Shown here: positions 1-5,287 of the stretch, one piece after another
Numbering within the stretch: the first letter of the stretch is position 1
Layout: every line of letters begins with the position of its first letter
Assembly: GCA_046153015.1 (NCBI GenBank)
Contig: JBJXGF010000047.1
Span: 1-7,727, forward strand
Reading direction: 5' to 3'
Length of the DNA stretch: 7,727 nt
From: JBJXGF01 sp046153015
GTDB lineage: Bacteria; Actinomycetota; Acidimicrobiia; Acidimicrobiales; CAIXPF01
The notes under the pieces: generated by a model
Database searches by the model: none
The model's input: the letters and a program-made list of their open reading frames with translations, nothing else
What the model was told of the DNA's origin: nothing
Made by a program: the position numbers and the translations under genes

Positions 1-770
1 GCCGGCGCCCCCACCGCGGCCCGGGCGAACTCGGCCGTGAGCCGCCAGCGGGGCAGGCTGGCGCGACCCCTCCGGGCCGGGTCGAACCACGCGAGCCGCT
101 CACGGTCGTCGGGATGCTCGTTCATGGACCGGCCCGGGTGCTCGCGGTGCAAGAAGAACGGCTCGTCCGCTTCGAGGAAGCGACCCTGCAGCGCCAGCTC
201 GGCCAGCAGCACGCGGTCCGACCCGGTGAAGCGCCCGATCAGGCGGGTGCGGCTCAGCGCGGCGCGGCGGACCACCCCGAACACGGCGTAGCAGAACACG
301 TCTTCGAGCACGGCGCGGCGGAACCGCTGCGCGGCCTGAGTCTCGGTGATCCGGTTGAGCGGACCATGGGTAACGAGCACGGCCCCCGCGGCGTCGATCT
401 CCACGGCCTGGGTGGTGGCCACCACCGCGTCCGGGTGGCGGCGCAGCCCCTCCACGCAGCAGCCCAGGAACCCGGGCGCGCAGAGATCGTCGGCCGCCGC
501 CCACTTGAACAGCGGGGCCGAGGCGGCCGCCACACAACGGTTGAAGTTCCAGGCCGCGCCGCGATCCTCGTGGCTGGCGAGCAGGCGCACCCGCCGGTCG
601 CAGCGGCTGTACGCCGCCGCCACCTCGGCCGAGCCGTCGCTCGACGCGTTGTCGGCCACCAGCAGCTCGAAATCGCCGAAGTCCTGCGCCAGCAGCGACT
701 CGAGGGTGGCCCCAAGGAACGGCTCGCCGTTCCGGACGGGCAACCCGATCGTCACCGCTGGCGGCCGCAT
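1..770 (-). CDS. Family 2 glycosyltransferase (GT-A fold), C-terminus cut by the window edge
   Basis: Reading the minus strand from ATG at 770 gives 256 uninterrupted codons to the window edge; no stop is reached, so the gene is partial. The N-terminus VTIGLPVRNGEPFL (residues 6-19) is the GT2 nucleotide-binding strand. The donor-site acidic motif follows in LLVADNASSDGS (D40, D45), then the metal-binding DXD equivalent in KWAAADDL (D94-D95). A late HREHPGRS stretch is typical of actinobacterial polysaccharide GT2 enzymes. The likely role is transfer of a sugar from a nucleotide-sugar to a lipid-linked glycan on the cytoplasmic side of the membrane; donor and acceptor cannot be read. There is no Shine-Dalgarno, but a TAGCTT box lies exactly seven bases before the ATG, suggesting a leaderless transcript. 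An in-frame GTG two codons upstream (776) is a weaker alternative. The protein is a paralogue of the GT2 at 5281-6270, sharing VRNG, ADN, NFNR, FKW and ADDL and a PA(R/A)RGR segment near the end. Confidence 0.9.
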   Translation of the reverse strand, partial: MRPPAVTIGLPVRNGEPFLGATLESLLAQDFGDFELLVADNASSDGSAEVAAAYSRCDRRVRLLASHEDRGAAWNFNRCVAAASAPLFKWAAADDLCAPGFLGCCVEGLRRHPDAVVATTQAVEIDAAGAVLVTHGPLNRITETQAAQRFRRAVLEDVFCYAVFGVVRRAALSRTRLIGRFTGSDRVLLAELALQGRFLEADEPFFLHREHPGRSMNEHPDDRERLAWFDPARRGRASLPRWRLTAEFARAAVGAP

Positions 771-777
771 GGCCACG

Positions 778-783
778 AAGCTA
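778..783 (-). promoter_or_regulatory. Candidate -10 box of a leaderless promoter for the left GT2 gene
   Basis: The minus strand reads TAGCTT, then seven bases, then ATG. This is the TANNNT-N7-start arrangement known from actinobacterial leaderless transcripts, and the gene has no Shine-Dalgarno. The -35 position (about 801-806, GACCGT) is a poor match, which is common in GC-rich actinobacteria. The call rests on motif and spacing only. Confidence 0.5.
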
Positions 784-875
784 GCGGCTGGAGCACACGC
801 ACGGTCCCCGGCCGACGCCGCCCGCCCCGAGGTCGGGCCGCCCCCGGCACGGGCCGGGTGCGGCGCGATGATGCC

Positions 876-892
876 GGTGGGCGGCCGCCACC
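876..892. repeat. Near-palindrome upstream of the pyrophosphatase gene
   Basis: GGTGG, GCGGCCGC and CACC form an inverted repeat with one unpaired G, centred 26 bases before the AAGGAG of the pyrophosphatase gene, in the intergenic region shared with the divergent GT2. It could be an operator or a 5'-UTR hairpin, but such palindromes are frequent in DNA this GC-rich: the same GCGGCCGC core also occurs at 523-530 and 761-768 inside coding sequence. No protein can be assigned to it. Confidence 0.25.
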
Positions 893-909
893 CCAGAGGG
901 CCGCCGGCG

Positions 910-915
910 AAGGAG
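910..915 (+). promoter_or_regulatory. Strong Shine-Dalgarno (AAGGAG) that fixes the pyrophosphatase start
   Basis: AAGGAG lies six bases before GTG 922, an ideal spacing. It selects GTG 922 over the in-frame GTG at 943. It is the only clear Shine-Dalgarno I see next to a gene start in this window; other genes appear leaderless or translationally coupled. Confidence 0.85.
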
Positions 916-921
916 CGCAGT

Positions 922-1437
922 GTGACGACCGACGACGCGCGGGTGAACGACGAGCGGATCGAGGTGGTGATCGAGGTGCCGAAGGGCTCTCGGAACAAGT
1001 ACGAGATCAACCACGACACCGGTGAGGTGTGGCTCGACCGCATGCTGTTCACCGCCACGCAGTACCCGGCCAACTACGGCTTCGTGCCCCTCTCCCTCGG
1101 CGACGACGGCGACCCCATCGACGTGCTGGTGCTGCTCGAGGAGCCCTGCGTCCCCGGCTGCCACCTGTGGGCGCGGCCGGTGGCGGTGTGCGAGATGCAG
1201 GACGAGAAGGGCGGCGACGCGAAGATCATCGCCGTGCCCTGGGGCGATCCCCGCTGGGAGAGCGTGCACGACCTGGGCGACCTCGCCCCGCACCTCGTCG
1301 CCGAGATCCACCACTTCTTCGAGGTCTACAAGACCCTCGAGCCCGGCAAGGCCACCCAGGTGAGCACCTGGGGCGACCGGGCCAGAGCCCAGGAGCTGAT
1401 CGCCCTGGCCTACGCCGCCCACGGTCGCCATGGCTGA
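922..1437 (+). CDS. ppa: Inorganic pyrophosphatase, family I (soluble, Mg-dependent)
   Basis: A 171-residue protein that hydrolyses PPi to two phosphates in the cytoplasm, pulling biosynthetic reactions such as nucleotide-sugar formation forward. The family signature is present as DGDPIDV (residues 62-68 are DGDPIDV, with metal-binding D62, D64 and D67). Other active-site residues match E. coli PPase with a constant small offset: E18 in EVPKGS, K26 and E28 in KYEI, R40, Y52 in YPANYGF, D94, D99 and K101 in the DEKGGDAK segment, and Y136-K137. Length is normal for bacterial family I (about 160-180). GTG 922 is chosen because of AAGGAG six bases upstream. The next gene starts eight bases before this stop, so the two are probably translationally coupled. 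The gene lies divergent to a GT2, next to glycan genes; PPi removal would help NDP-sugar synthesis, but that link is contextual only. Confidence 0.96.
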   Translation: MTTDDARVNDERIEVVIEVPKGSRNKYEINHDTGEVWLDRMLFTATQYPANYGFVPLSLGDDGDPIDVLVLLEEPCVPGCHLWARPVAVCEMQDEKGGDAKIIAVPWGDPRWESVHDLGDLAPHLVAEIHHFFEVYKTLEPGKATQVSTWGDRARAQELIALAYAAHGRHG

Positions 1438-2524
1438 CGACGTCCCGGCGCCGGGTCCGCCGCCGCCCCCGTACCGGCCCCCGGCCACCGTCCCCGAGTT
1501 GAGCGCGCCCGAATTGAGCGGGCCCGAGTTGAGCGCGCCCGAATTGAGCGGGCCCGAATTGAGCGGGCCCGAGGTGAGCGGGGCGGAGGTGAACCGGCCC
1601 GAGGTGAGCGAGCTCGAGGTGGGCCGGCCCGAGGTGCTGGAGGGCCGGCGGCCCGATCGGCGGCTCTCGCTGCAGGACCTGCCGGCCGGGGTGGCGCGCC
1701 GGCTGGAGTTCGAGCGCGCCGCGCCCCGGGCGATGCGCCGAGGCGGCCTTCCCCCTGAGGCGCGCCAGGCGCTCGCCGCCGTGTGGAACGGCTTGGTGGC
1801 CGACATCTACGAGGAGGTGAGCGACGTCAAACGCCGCACGGCCGTGTTCGACCCCGCCGTGGTGGCGCGGGTGCTGGCCCGCATCGCCGGGCGGGTCGAC
1901 GACGCCAACCGGCTGATGATCGTGACCGCGGCGCACGCCCCGCTGCCCGGCGACGCCGATTGGAAGCACATCGGCGTGGCGGCCACCGCCTCGGGTCTCG
2001 GCGCCGCCGCCGACGAGCTCGTGCTGTACGGCTCAGCGGGGGCGGCGGCGGCCGCCGTGTTGGCCACCGCCGTGGTGGGCGAGCTGTTCGAGACCTACGT
2101 GGCCGCCTCCGGCCGAGTGCGCAAGTATCGCCGAGCGGGGCGCTCCCCCGGCCCGGCGCTGATCGCGCAAGACCTCGCCGAGGCGCTCGGCCGCACCGTC
2201 GAGCGGCCCGTGCAGGCGCAACGTGACTCCCTGGAGCGGCTGCTCCGGTGGCTGGCGGCCAAGGCGCTCCACCGGATCCGTCGCCGCCTGCTGAAAGGGC
2301 TGGTGCCGGTAGCCGGCGTCGCCCTCGCCGCCGGGCTCTCCGGGCGCGACGTGCGGCGGGTGCTGGCGCTGCCGATGCGCACACCCGCAGAGGACGAGCT
2401 GCTCCGGCTGGCGGCCATCGCCGCGGCGGAGGCCGGGACCTGGCCCCACGACGCCACCGATCTCGGCCCCTTCCTGAGGTCGCATCCACCCGCGCTGCCC
2501 CCGCCGGCCCCCGAGCCGAGCTGA
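1430..2524 (+). CDS. Unrecognised protein with N-terminal pentapeptide tandem repeat and helical Ala-rich body
   Basis: A 364-residue protein I cannot assign with confidence. Residues 6-22 are Pro-rich. Residues 23-67 are nine tandem five-residue repeats (ELSGP/ELSAP, decaying to EVxxP), probably an extended low-complexity linker. Residues about 75-340 look mainly helical, with charged segments and two hydrophobic Gly/Ala stretches, about 197-217 (LVLYGSAGAAAAAVLATAVVG) and 288-303 (LLKGLVPVAGVALAAG); these are marginal as membrane segments and could instead be membrane-associating helices. The C-terminus (about 350-364) is again Pro-rich. The VPVAG...GLSGRDVRRV portion vaguely recalls EcsC-family proteins, but this is a weak guess. 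ATG 1430 overlaps the pyrophosphatase stop by eight bases with no clear Shine-Dalgarno, so translation is likely coupled. Third codon positions are strongly GC-rich, supporting real coding. About 380 non-coding bases follow the stop. Confidence 0.85.
   Translation: MADDVPAPGPPPPPYRPPATVPELSAPELSGPELSAPELSGPELSGPEVSGAEVNRPEVSELEVGRPEVLEGRRPDRRLSLQDLPAGVARRLEFERAAPRAMRRGGLPPEARQALAAVWNGLVADIYEEVSDVKRRTAVFDPAVVARVLARIAGRVDDANRLMIVTAAHAPLPGDADWKHIGVAATASGLGAAADELVLYGSAGAAAAAVLATAVVGELFETYVAASGRVRKYRRAGRSPGPALIAQDLAEALGRTVERPVQAQRDSLERLLRWLAAKALHRIRRRLLKGLVPVAGVALAAGLSGRDVRRVLALPMRTPAEDELLRLAAIAAAEAGTWPHDATDLGPFLRSHPPALPPPAPEPS
1496..1630 (+). repeat. Nine-copy 15-bp in-frame tandem repeat (ELSGP/ELSAP)
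   Basis: There are nine exact-length 15-base units within the unknown gene. Units 1-5 are nearly identical and alternate between GAGTTGAGCGCGCCC and GAATTGAGCGGGCCC. Units 1-2 are repeated base-for-base as units 3-4 (1496-1525 and 1526-1555), and unit 5 repeats unit 4. Units 6-9 are diverged (GAGGTG starts, EV instead of EL). The unit is a multiple of three, so copy-number change keeps the frame. The gradient from identical to diverged copies suggests recent expansion at the 5' end. Confidence 0.95.
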
Positions 2525-2614
2525 GCGAGGCCTCGTGCCACGTACTCCAAAACGCTCGGAAACGTACCGAACAGGGCTGTGAATTTGTCTCGTAGCCGGA
2601 TAGCAAAGAAGCTG

Positions 2615-2620
2615 TAATCT
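2615..2620 (+). promoter_or_regulatory. Candidate -10 box (TAATCT) for the polysaccharide genes
   Basis: TAATCT fits the actinobacterial TANNNT consensus and lies in the AT-richest stretch of the window, upstream of the phosphoglycosyl transferase. No good -35 is present at 16-18 bases; TTGTCT at 2585-2590 is 24 bases away, too far for a standard sigma-70 promoter. If used, transcription starts near 2627 and leaves a leader of roughly 280 bases or more. Confidence 0.35.
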
Positions 2621-2621
2621 G

Positions 2622-2735
2622 ATGCGCAGCGTGACATTCCGTGCGCCGTACGTCGAGCACAACCCGGCCCGCGTGGGCCGATCGGCGGATTGGAAGGGCG
2701 CCAACTCGCCTGAGAGGGGTTCAGCAACCCTCTAA
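2622..2735 (+). CDS. Possible 37-codon leader ORF
   Basis: ATG 2622 opens 37 codons ending at TAA 2733-2735; GTG 2631 is an in-frame alternative start lying ten bases after the TAATCT box, in leaderless-like position. The peptide starts MRSVTFRAPYVEHNPARV and ends GSATL, and matches nothing I know. Of its 37 codons, 29 end in G or C (78%), lower than the neighbouring genes but not random for this DNA. Its last codons form the hairpin 2713-2733, with the stop codon at the stem base, a layout seen in translated attenuation leaders. No regulatory codon run is visible. It may equally be chance. Confidence 0.25.
   Translation: MRSVTFRAPYVEHNPARVGRSADWKGANSPERGSATL
2713..2733 (+). repeat. Hairpin in the leader (AGAGGGGTT / AACCCTCT)
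   Basis: AGAGGGGTT (2713-2721), loop CAGC, then AACCCTCT (2726-2733): eight pairs with one bulged G. There is no T-run after it, so it is not a classical terminator. It overlaps the end of the candidate small ORF and its stop codon. Confidence 0.5.
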
Positions 2736-2739
2736 CGCG

Positions 2740-2795
2740 CACCGCCGTTCCACTACTGGCTGTGGCGGTGGGCCGCGGACCGCCGTTTACGGCCC
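2740..2795 (+). repeat. Two adjoining hairpins in the leader
   Basis: CACCGCC (2740-2746) pairs with GGCGGTG (2764-2770), seven base pairs. Directly adjoining, GGGCCG (2770-2775) pairs with CGGCCC (2790-2795), six base pairs. The two stems share base 2770, so they either stack or compete. Both lack a following T-run. They are part of the putative structured leader and could act on read-through into the phosphoglycosyl transferase. Confidence 0.4.
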
Positions 2796-2906
2796 GCCCG
2801 CGCATCACCGACCCCAACGTTGCCTTTTGGCAGGGTTCCCCCGAGGCTCATAGGCGCGGCGGCGGGGCAACGGCGTTACCAACACGGTTAGGCGGGTTGA
2901 GCAACG

Positions 2907-3785
2907 GTGGCGGGACAACAGACGGTGGACGGGGTCGTCCTCGGACGACATCGGCGTGTCGACGGGGCGTTCAACGGGCAGGAGACCAGGCGTGGGCAAG
3001 CAGTGCGCGCAACGAATCGGCCCTCGGTCGCCGTGCTGAGCGATCCCAGCCGCGCCGTCGCCGCCCCGGCGCCAGGCCGGCACAGCGGCCCCGCGGCGCC
3101 GGAGGCGCCGGCGCACCGGCTCGAGCTCGAGCGCCGCCTCGTGTTCCATCGCCGAGCCGCGGTCATCCGGGCCGAGCTCGTGCACCAGGGCGGCTACGTC
3201 CGCTTCGTGAAACCCGTGCTCGACCGGCTCATCGCCTTCGTCGTGCTCTTGCTGATCGCACCGTTCGTGCTGCTCCTGGCGCTGATCGCCAGGGTCAAGC
3301 TCGGCCGCGGGGTGATCTTCAAGCAGGATCGGGTCGGTCAGGGCGCCGCTACCTTCCGGATCTTCAAGTTCCGCTCGATGCTCCACGACCGGCGGACCCA
3401 GCAGCTCCCCTTCGTGGGCCCCGACCGGCGGGTGACCCACAAGTCGGCCGACGACCCTCGCCACACCCCGTTCGGGCGCACGCTGCGCAAGTGGAGCCTC
3501 GACGAGATCCCCCAGCTCTGGAACGTGCTGCGGGGCGAGATGAGCCTCGTCGGGCCCCGACCCGAGCTGGTCGACGTGGTGGAGCGCTACGGGCTGTGGG
3601 ACCACCCCCGGCATCTGGTGAAGCCGGGTTTGACCGGCGTGTGGCAGATCTCCGAGCACCGCAGCGAGCTGCTGCACCAGAGCATGTGGGTCGACTTCGA
3701 CTACCTGGAGCGGATCACGTTCTGGGGCGACCTGAAGGTTGTGCTGCGCACCCCGCTGGCCGTGCTGCGAAGCCGCGGCGCCTGA
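2907..3785 (+). CDS. Phosphoglycosyl transferase (bacterial sugar transferase, PglC/WbaP C-terminal type)
   Basis: The likely priming enzyme of glycan assembly: transfers a sugar-1-phosphate from a nucleotide-sugar to undecaprenyl phosphate at the inner membrane face. With GTG 2907 as start it has 292 residues. After a low-complexity N-terminal region (1-70) comes KPVLDR (102-107), a single hydrophobic segment (about 108-130), then the family motifs: FKQDRVG (138-144), FKFRSM (153-158), the catalytic Asp-Glu dyad D199-E200 in LDEIPQLWNVLRG, SLVGPRPE (213-220), and KPGLTGVWQ (239-247). It has only the one membrane segment, so it resembles small monotopic PglC-like enzymes rather than full-length WbaP/WcaJ with four extra membrane helices. 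The start is uncertain: no Shine-Dalgarno is seen at 2907, and third-position GC is lower (about 72%) up to 3003 than after it, so GTG 3003 or GTG 3033 may be the true start. Confidence 0.93.
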   Translation: MAGQQTVDGVVLGRHRRVDGAFNGQETRRGQAVRATNRPSVAVLSDPSRAVAAPAPGRHSGPAAPEAPAHRLELERRLVFHRRAAVIRAELVHQGGYVRFVKPVLDRLIAFVVLLLIAPFVLLLALIARVKLGRGVIFKQDRVGQGAATFRIFKFRSMLHDRRTQQLPFVGPDRRVTHKSADDPRHTPFGRTLRKWSLDEIPQLWNVLRGEMSLVGPRPELVDVVERYGLWDHPRHLVKPGLTGVWQISEHRSELLHQSMWVDFDYLERITFWGDLKVVLRTPLAVLRSRGA

Positions 3786-3802
3786 CGCCCATCCGCCGCG
3801 TG

Positions 3803-3830
3803 ACCGGCGCCGTCGGGTCAGCGCGCCGGT
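3803..3830 (+). terminator. Candidate T-less terminator hairpin after the phosphoglycosyl transferase
   Basis: ACCGGCGC (3803-3810) and GCGCCGGT (3823-3830) form a perfect eight-pair GC-rich stem with a twelve-base loop, starting 18 bases after the stop at 3785. There is no T-run, as is often so in high-GC actinobacteria. Its position between the stop and the separate promoter-like box at 3874 fits a transcript end, but it may be only a processing or pausing structure. Confidence 0.4.
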
Positions 3831-3873
3831 GAGCTGGGCGGGACCGGCCCCTCTCGTTGAGCGAACCCGCCGA

Positions 3874-3879
3874 TAGAGT
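3874..3879 (+). promoter_or_regulatory. Candidate -10 box (TAGAGT) for the flippase gene
   Basis: TAGAGT matches TANNNT and lies ten bases before GTG 3890. This would give a leaderless or nearly leaderless mRNA starting close to that GTG. TTGAGC at 3857-3862 is only eleven bases upstream, too close to serve as the -35. If the box is real it favours GTG 3890 over TTG 3857 as the start of the next gene. Confidence 0.4.
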
Positions 3880-3889
3880 CATTCCCACC

Positions 3890-5287
3890 GTGCTGCGCCC
3901 GCGCCACTCCCAGGACCCCCGCGACCTCGAGCGGGCGGTCTACGAGCCGGCGCCGGCCCCGGCGGCCTCCCGCCCGCTGCACCGCACGTTCTCGGCCGGC
4001 CTGGTCGACTCGGCGCTGGCGTCGCTCGCCACCTTCGCCGCCGCGCTGGTGGCCAACCGCTGGTTCGACACCGCCACGCTCGGGGTCTTCGGCCTGTTCT
4101 TCATGGGCTTCGTGGTGGCGGCCACCGTCCCCGCGCAGCTGATCCTCGCGCCCGCCGAGGTGGCGCTCCTGCCCCGCCCAGCCGTGCGCCAACTCGGTGA
4201 GCTGTCGGCCACGCTGCGCCTCGGGGCGGGCACGGCGGCGGCGTCGGCGCTGGTCATGACCGCGGTCGTGTGGGCGCTGGCCCCGCTCTTCGGGCCCCTC
4301 CACGGGGTGGAGCTGGCGCCGCTCGCCCTCACCTGCGGCGCGTTCACGTTGCTGTCCCCCTTGCAGGATCACATCCGGCGCATGGCCCACCAGGTGCACC
4401 GTTCGTCGCTGGCGGCCGCGGTGTCGGTGGTGCAGGCCGGCGCCGTGCTGTGCGTCGTCGCGGGGCTGCTCTGGCTCGGCGTGTCGAAGCTGTGGGCGCC
4501 CTTCGGCGCGCTGGCCGCCGCCAACCTGGTGTCGGGTGCGGTCGGCTACGCGCTGCTGCGCCGCGGGCTGCACGGCGCGCCAGCGCGTAGCGTCCTGCGC
4601 CGGAGCGACCTCACCGGGTCGGGGCGCTGGCTCCTGCTCTCGGGCTCGCTCGACAACCTGTTCGGCTTCCTCGGGGTGTTCGCCCTCGGGGTGCTGAGCT
4701 CGGGCCGGGCCGCCGGCCAGTTCGAGGCCGCCCGCCAGCTCAGCCAGCCGCTGGTGGTGGTGGCCACCGGGATGACCAACGTGCTCCGGCCCCGCCTCGT
4801 GGGCGCCGGCCAGCGGGGCGACCGCCGCCTGGCCGGGCGCCTGCGGCGGCCCTTCCTGCTCGGTCTCGGCGCGGCGACCGCGCTGTACGGCGCGGCGGTG
4901 GGGTTCGCCTGGCCGCTCAACCCGCTGCCCGAGCTGTTCCCCTCCGCCTACGCCCGCACGGGCCTCTTGGCCGCGTTCGTGGTCGGCGTGTTCCTCAACA
5001 ACGTCAGCCCGCTCTTTCGCAGCGAGCTGGTGGGCGGGAGCCGCGAACGCGAGCTCTGCGGGGTGAGCGCCATCGGCGGGGCGAGCTACCTCGCGCTGGT
5101 CTGCGCGCTGGCCGGCGCGTTGGGCCCGATGGCGGGCGCCGTCGGCCTGATCGCCGGGCGGCCCCTCGAGTTCTGGGCGCTGCGCGCCGCGCTGCGCCGG
5201 CTCTACCAGCCGAGCCGGCCGCAGCCCGCCCCCGAGCGGACGCTGCGTCGCGCCCGGCTCGAAGCGCCCGGCGCGGGGCGATGGTGA
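3890..5287 (+). CDS. Wzx-like polysaccharide flippase (MOP superfamily membrane protein)
   Basis: A 465-residue multi-pass membrane protein expected to flip the lipid-linked glycan across the cytoplasmic membrane. After a soluble N-terminus of about 35 residues it has many hydrophobic segments, about twelve by eye, starting at about 36-56 and 63-86 (the latter with LGVFGLFFMGFVV). The first helix pair ending ANRWFDTATLGVFGL matches the usual opening of Wzx/RfbX proteins, where a helix is followed by a 'lg..fG.f.l' turn; a similar half-repeat occurs in LDNLFGFLGVFALGVLSSG, consistent with two-lobed MOP transporters. Short Arg-rich loops lie between helices. The tail is Arg/Pro-rich and cytoplasmic. 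GTG 3890 is chosen because of the TAGAGT box; TTG 3857 adds eleven residues and is the alternative. The stop TGA overlaps the start of the following GT2 by seven bases, indicating coupling. An O-antigen polymerase is less likely, as no large periplasmic loop is evident. Confidence 0.82.
   Translation: MLRPRHSQDPRDLERAVYEPAPAPAASRPLHRTFSAGLVDSALASLATFAAALVANRWFDTATLGVFGLFFMGFVVAATVPAQLILAPAEVALLPRPAVRQLGELSATLRLGAGTAAASALVMTAVVWALAPLFGPLHGVELAPLALTCGAFTLLSPLQDHIRRMAHQVHRSSLAAAVSVVQAGAVLCVVAGLLWLGVSKLWAPFGALAAANLVSGAVGYALLRRGLHGAPARSVLRRSDLTGSGRWLLLSGSLDNLFGFLGVFALGVLSSGRAAGQFEAARQLSQPLVVVATGMTNVLRPRLVGAGQRGDRRLAGRLRRPFLLGLGAATALYGAAVGFAWPLNPLPELFPSAYARTGLLAAFVVGVFLNNVSPLFRSELVGGSRERELCGVSAIGGASYLALVCALAGALGPMAGAVGLIAGRPLEFWALRAALRRLYQPSRPQPAPERTLRRARLEAPGAGRW

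Larger units (their letters stand above)
2525..2906. other. Intergenic region / probable promoter and structured leader before the phosphoglycosyl transferase
   Basis: About 380 bases without a convincing full-size gene. The first part (about 2540-2620) is clearly more AT-rich than anything around it and holds a TAATCT box, so the promoter for the downstream polysaccharide genes probably lies here. The rest contains a short candidate ORF and three successive hairpins (2713-2733, 2740-2770, 2770-2795), plus a small TGCC-TTTT-GGCA stem-loop near 2820. CGAGGCCTCG (2526-2535, directly after the upstream stop) and GCCGATCGGC (2677-2686) are perfect 10-base palindromes. No known riboswitch class could be matched. 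Confidence 0.6.

Noticed and set aside
523..888. Three GCGGCCGC octamers (523, 761, 881) as a possible recurrent regulatory site.
   Set aside because: Two lie inside coding sequence and the octamer is expected often at this GC content; there is no conserved flanking sequence.
781..1806. A 341-codon open frame on the minus strand.
   Set aside because: It lies antisense to the complete pyrophosphatase with all active-site residues in place; long antisense frames are expected in DNA this GC-rich.
1226..1969. A minus-strand frame over the repeat reads like classical pentapeptide repeats (AQFGP, AQLGP, AQFGR).
   Set aside because: It is the antisense image of the 15-base repeat in the plus-strand gene, and it continues into sequence antisense to the pyrophosphatase, which is certainly coded on the plus strand.
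2705..2735. CCTGAGAGGGG looked like the CTGAGA core of a TPP riboswitch.
   Set aside because: The second conserved TPP core (GATCTGGATAATGCC-like) is absent and the stems do not fit; c-di-GMP and c-di-AMP consensus elements were also not found.
2641..2853. A 70-codon plus-strand frame in the intergenic region.
   Set aside because: No Shine-Dalgarno or -10 box at its start, an irregular residue composition, and it runs through all three hairpins; a non-coding leader is the simpler reading.
2762..3832. A 356-codon plus-strand frame overlapping the phosphoglycosyl transferase.
   Set aside because: The translation is Arg/Pro/Ala-rich without domain motifs, whereas the overlapping frame carries every conserved motif of the sugar transferase family.
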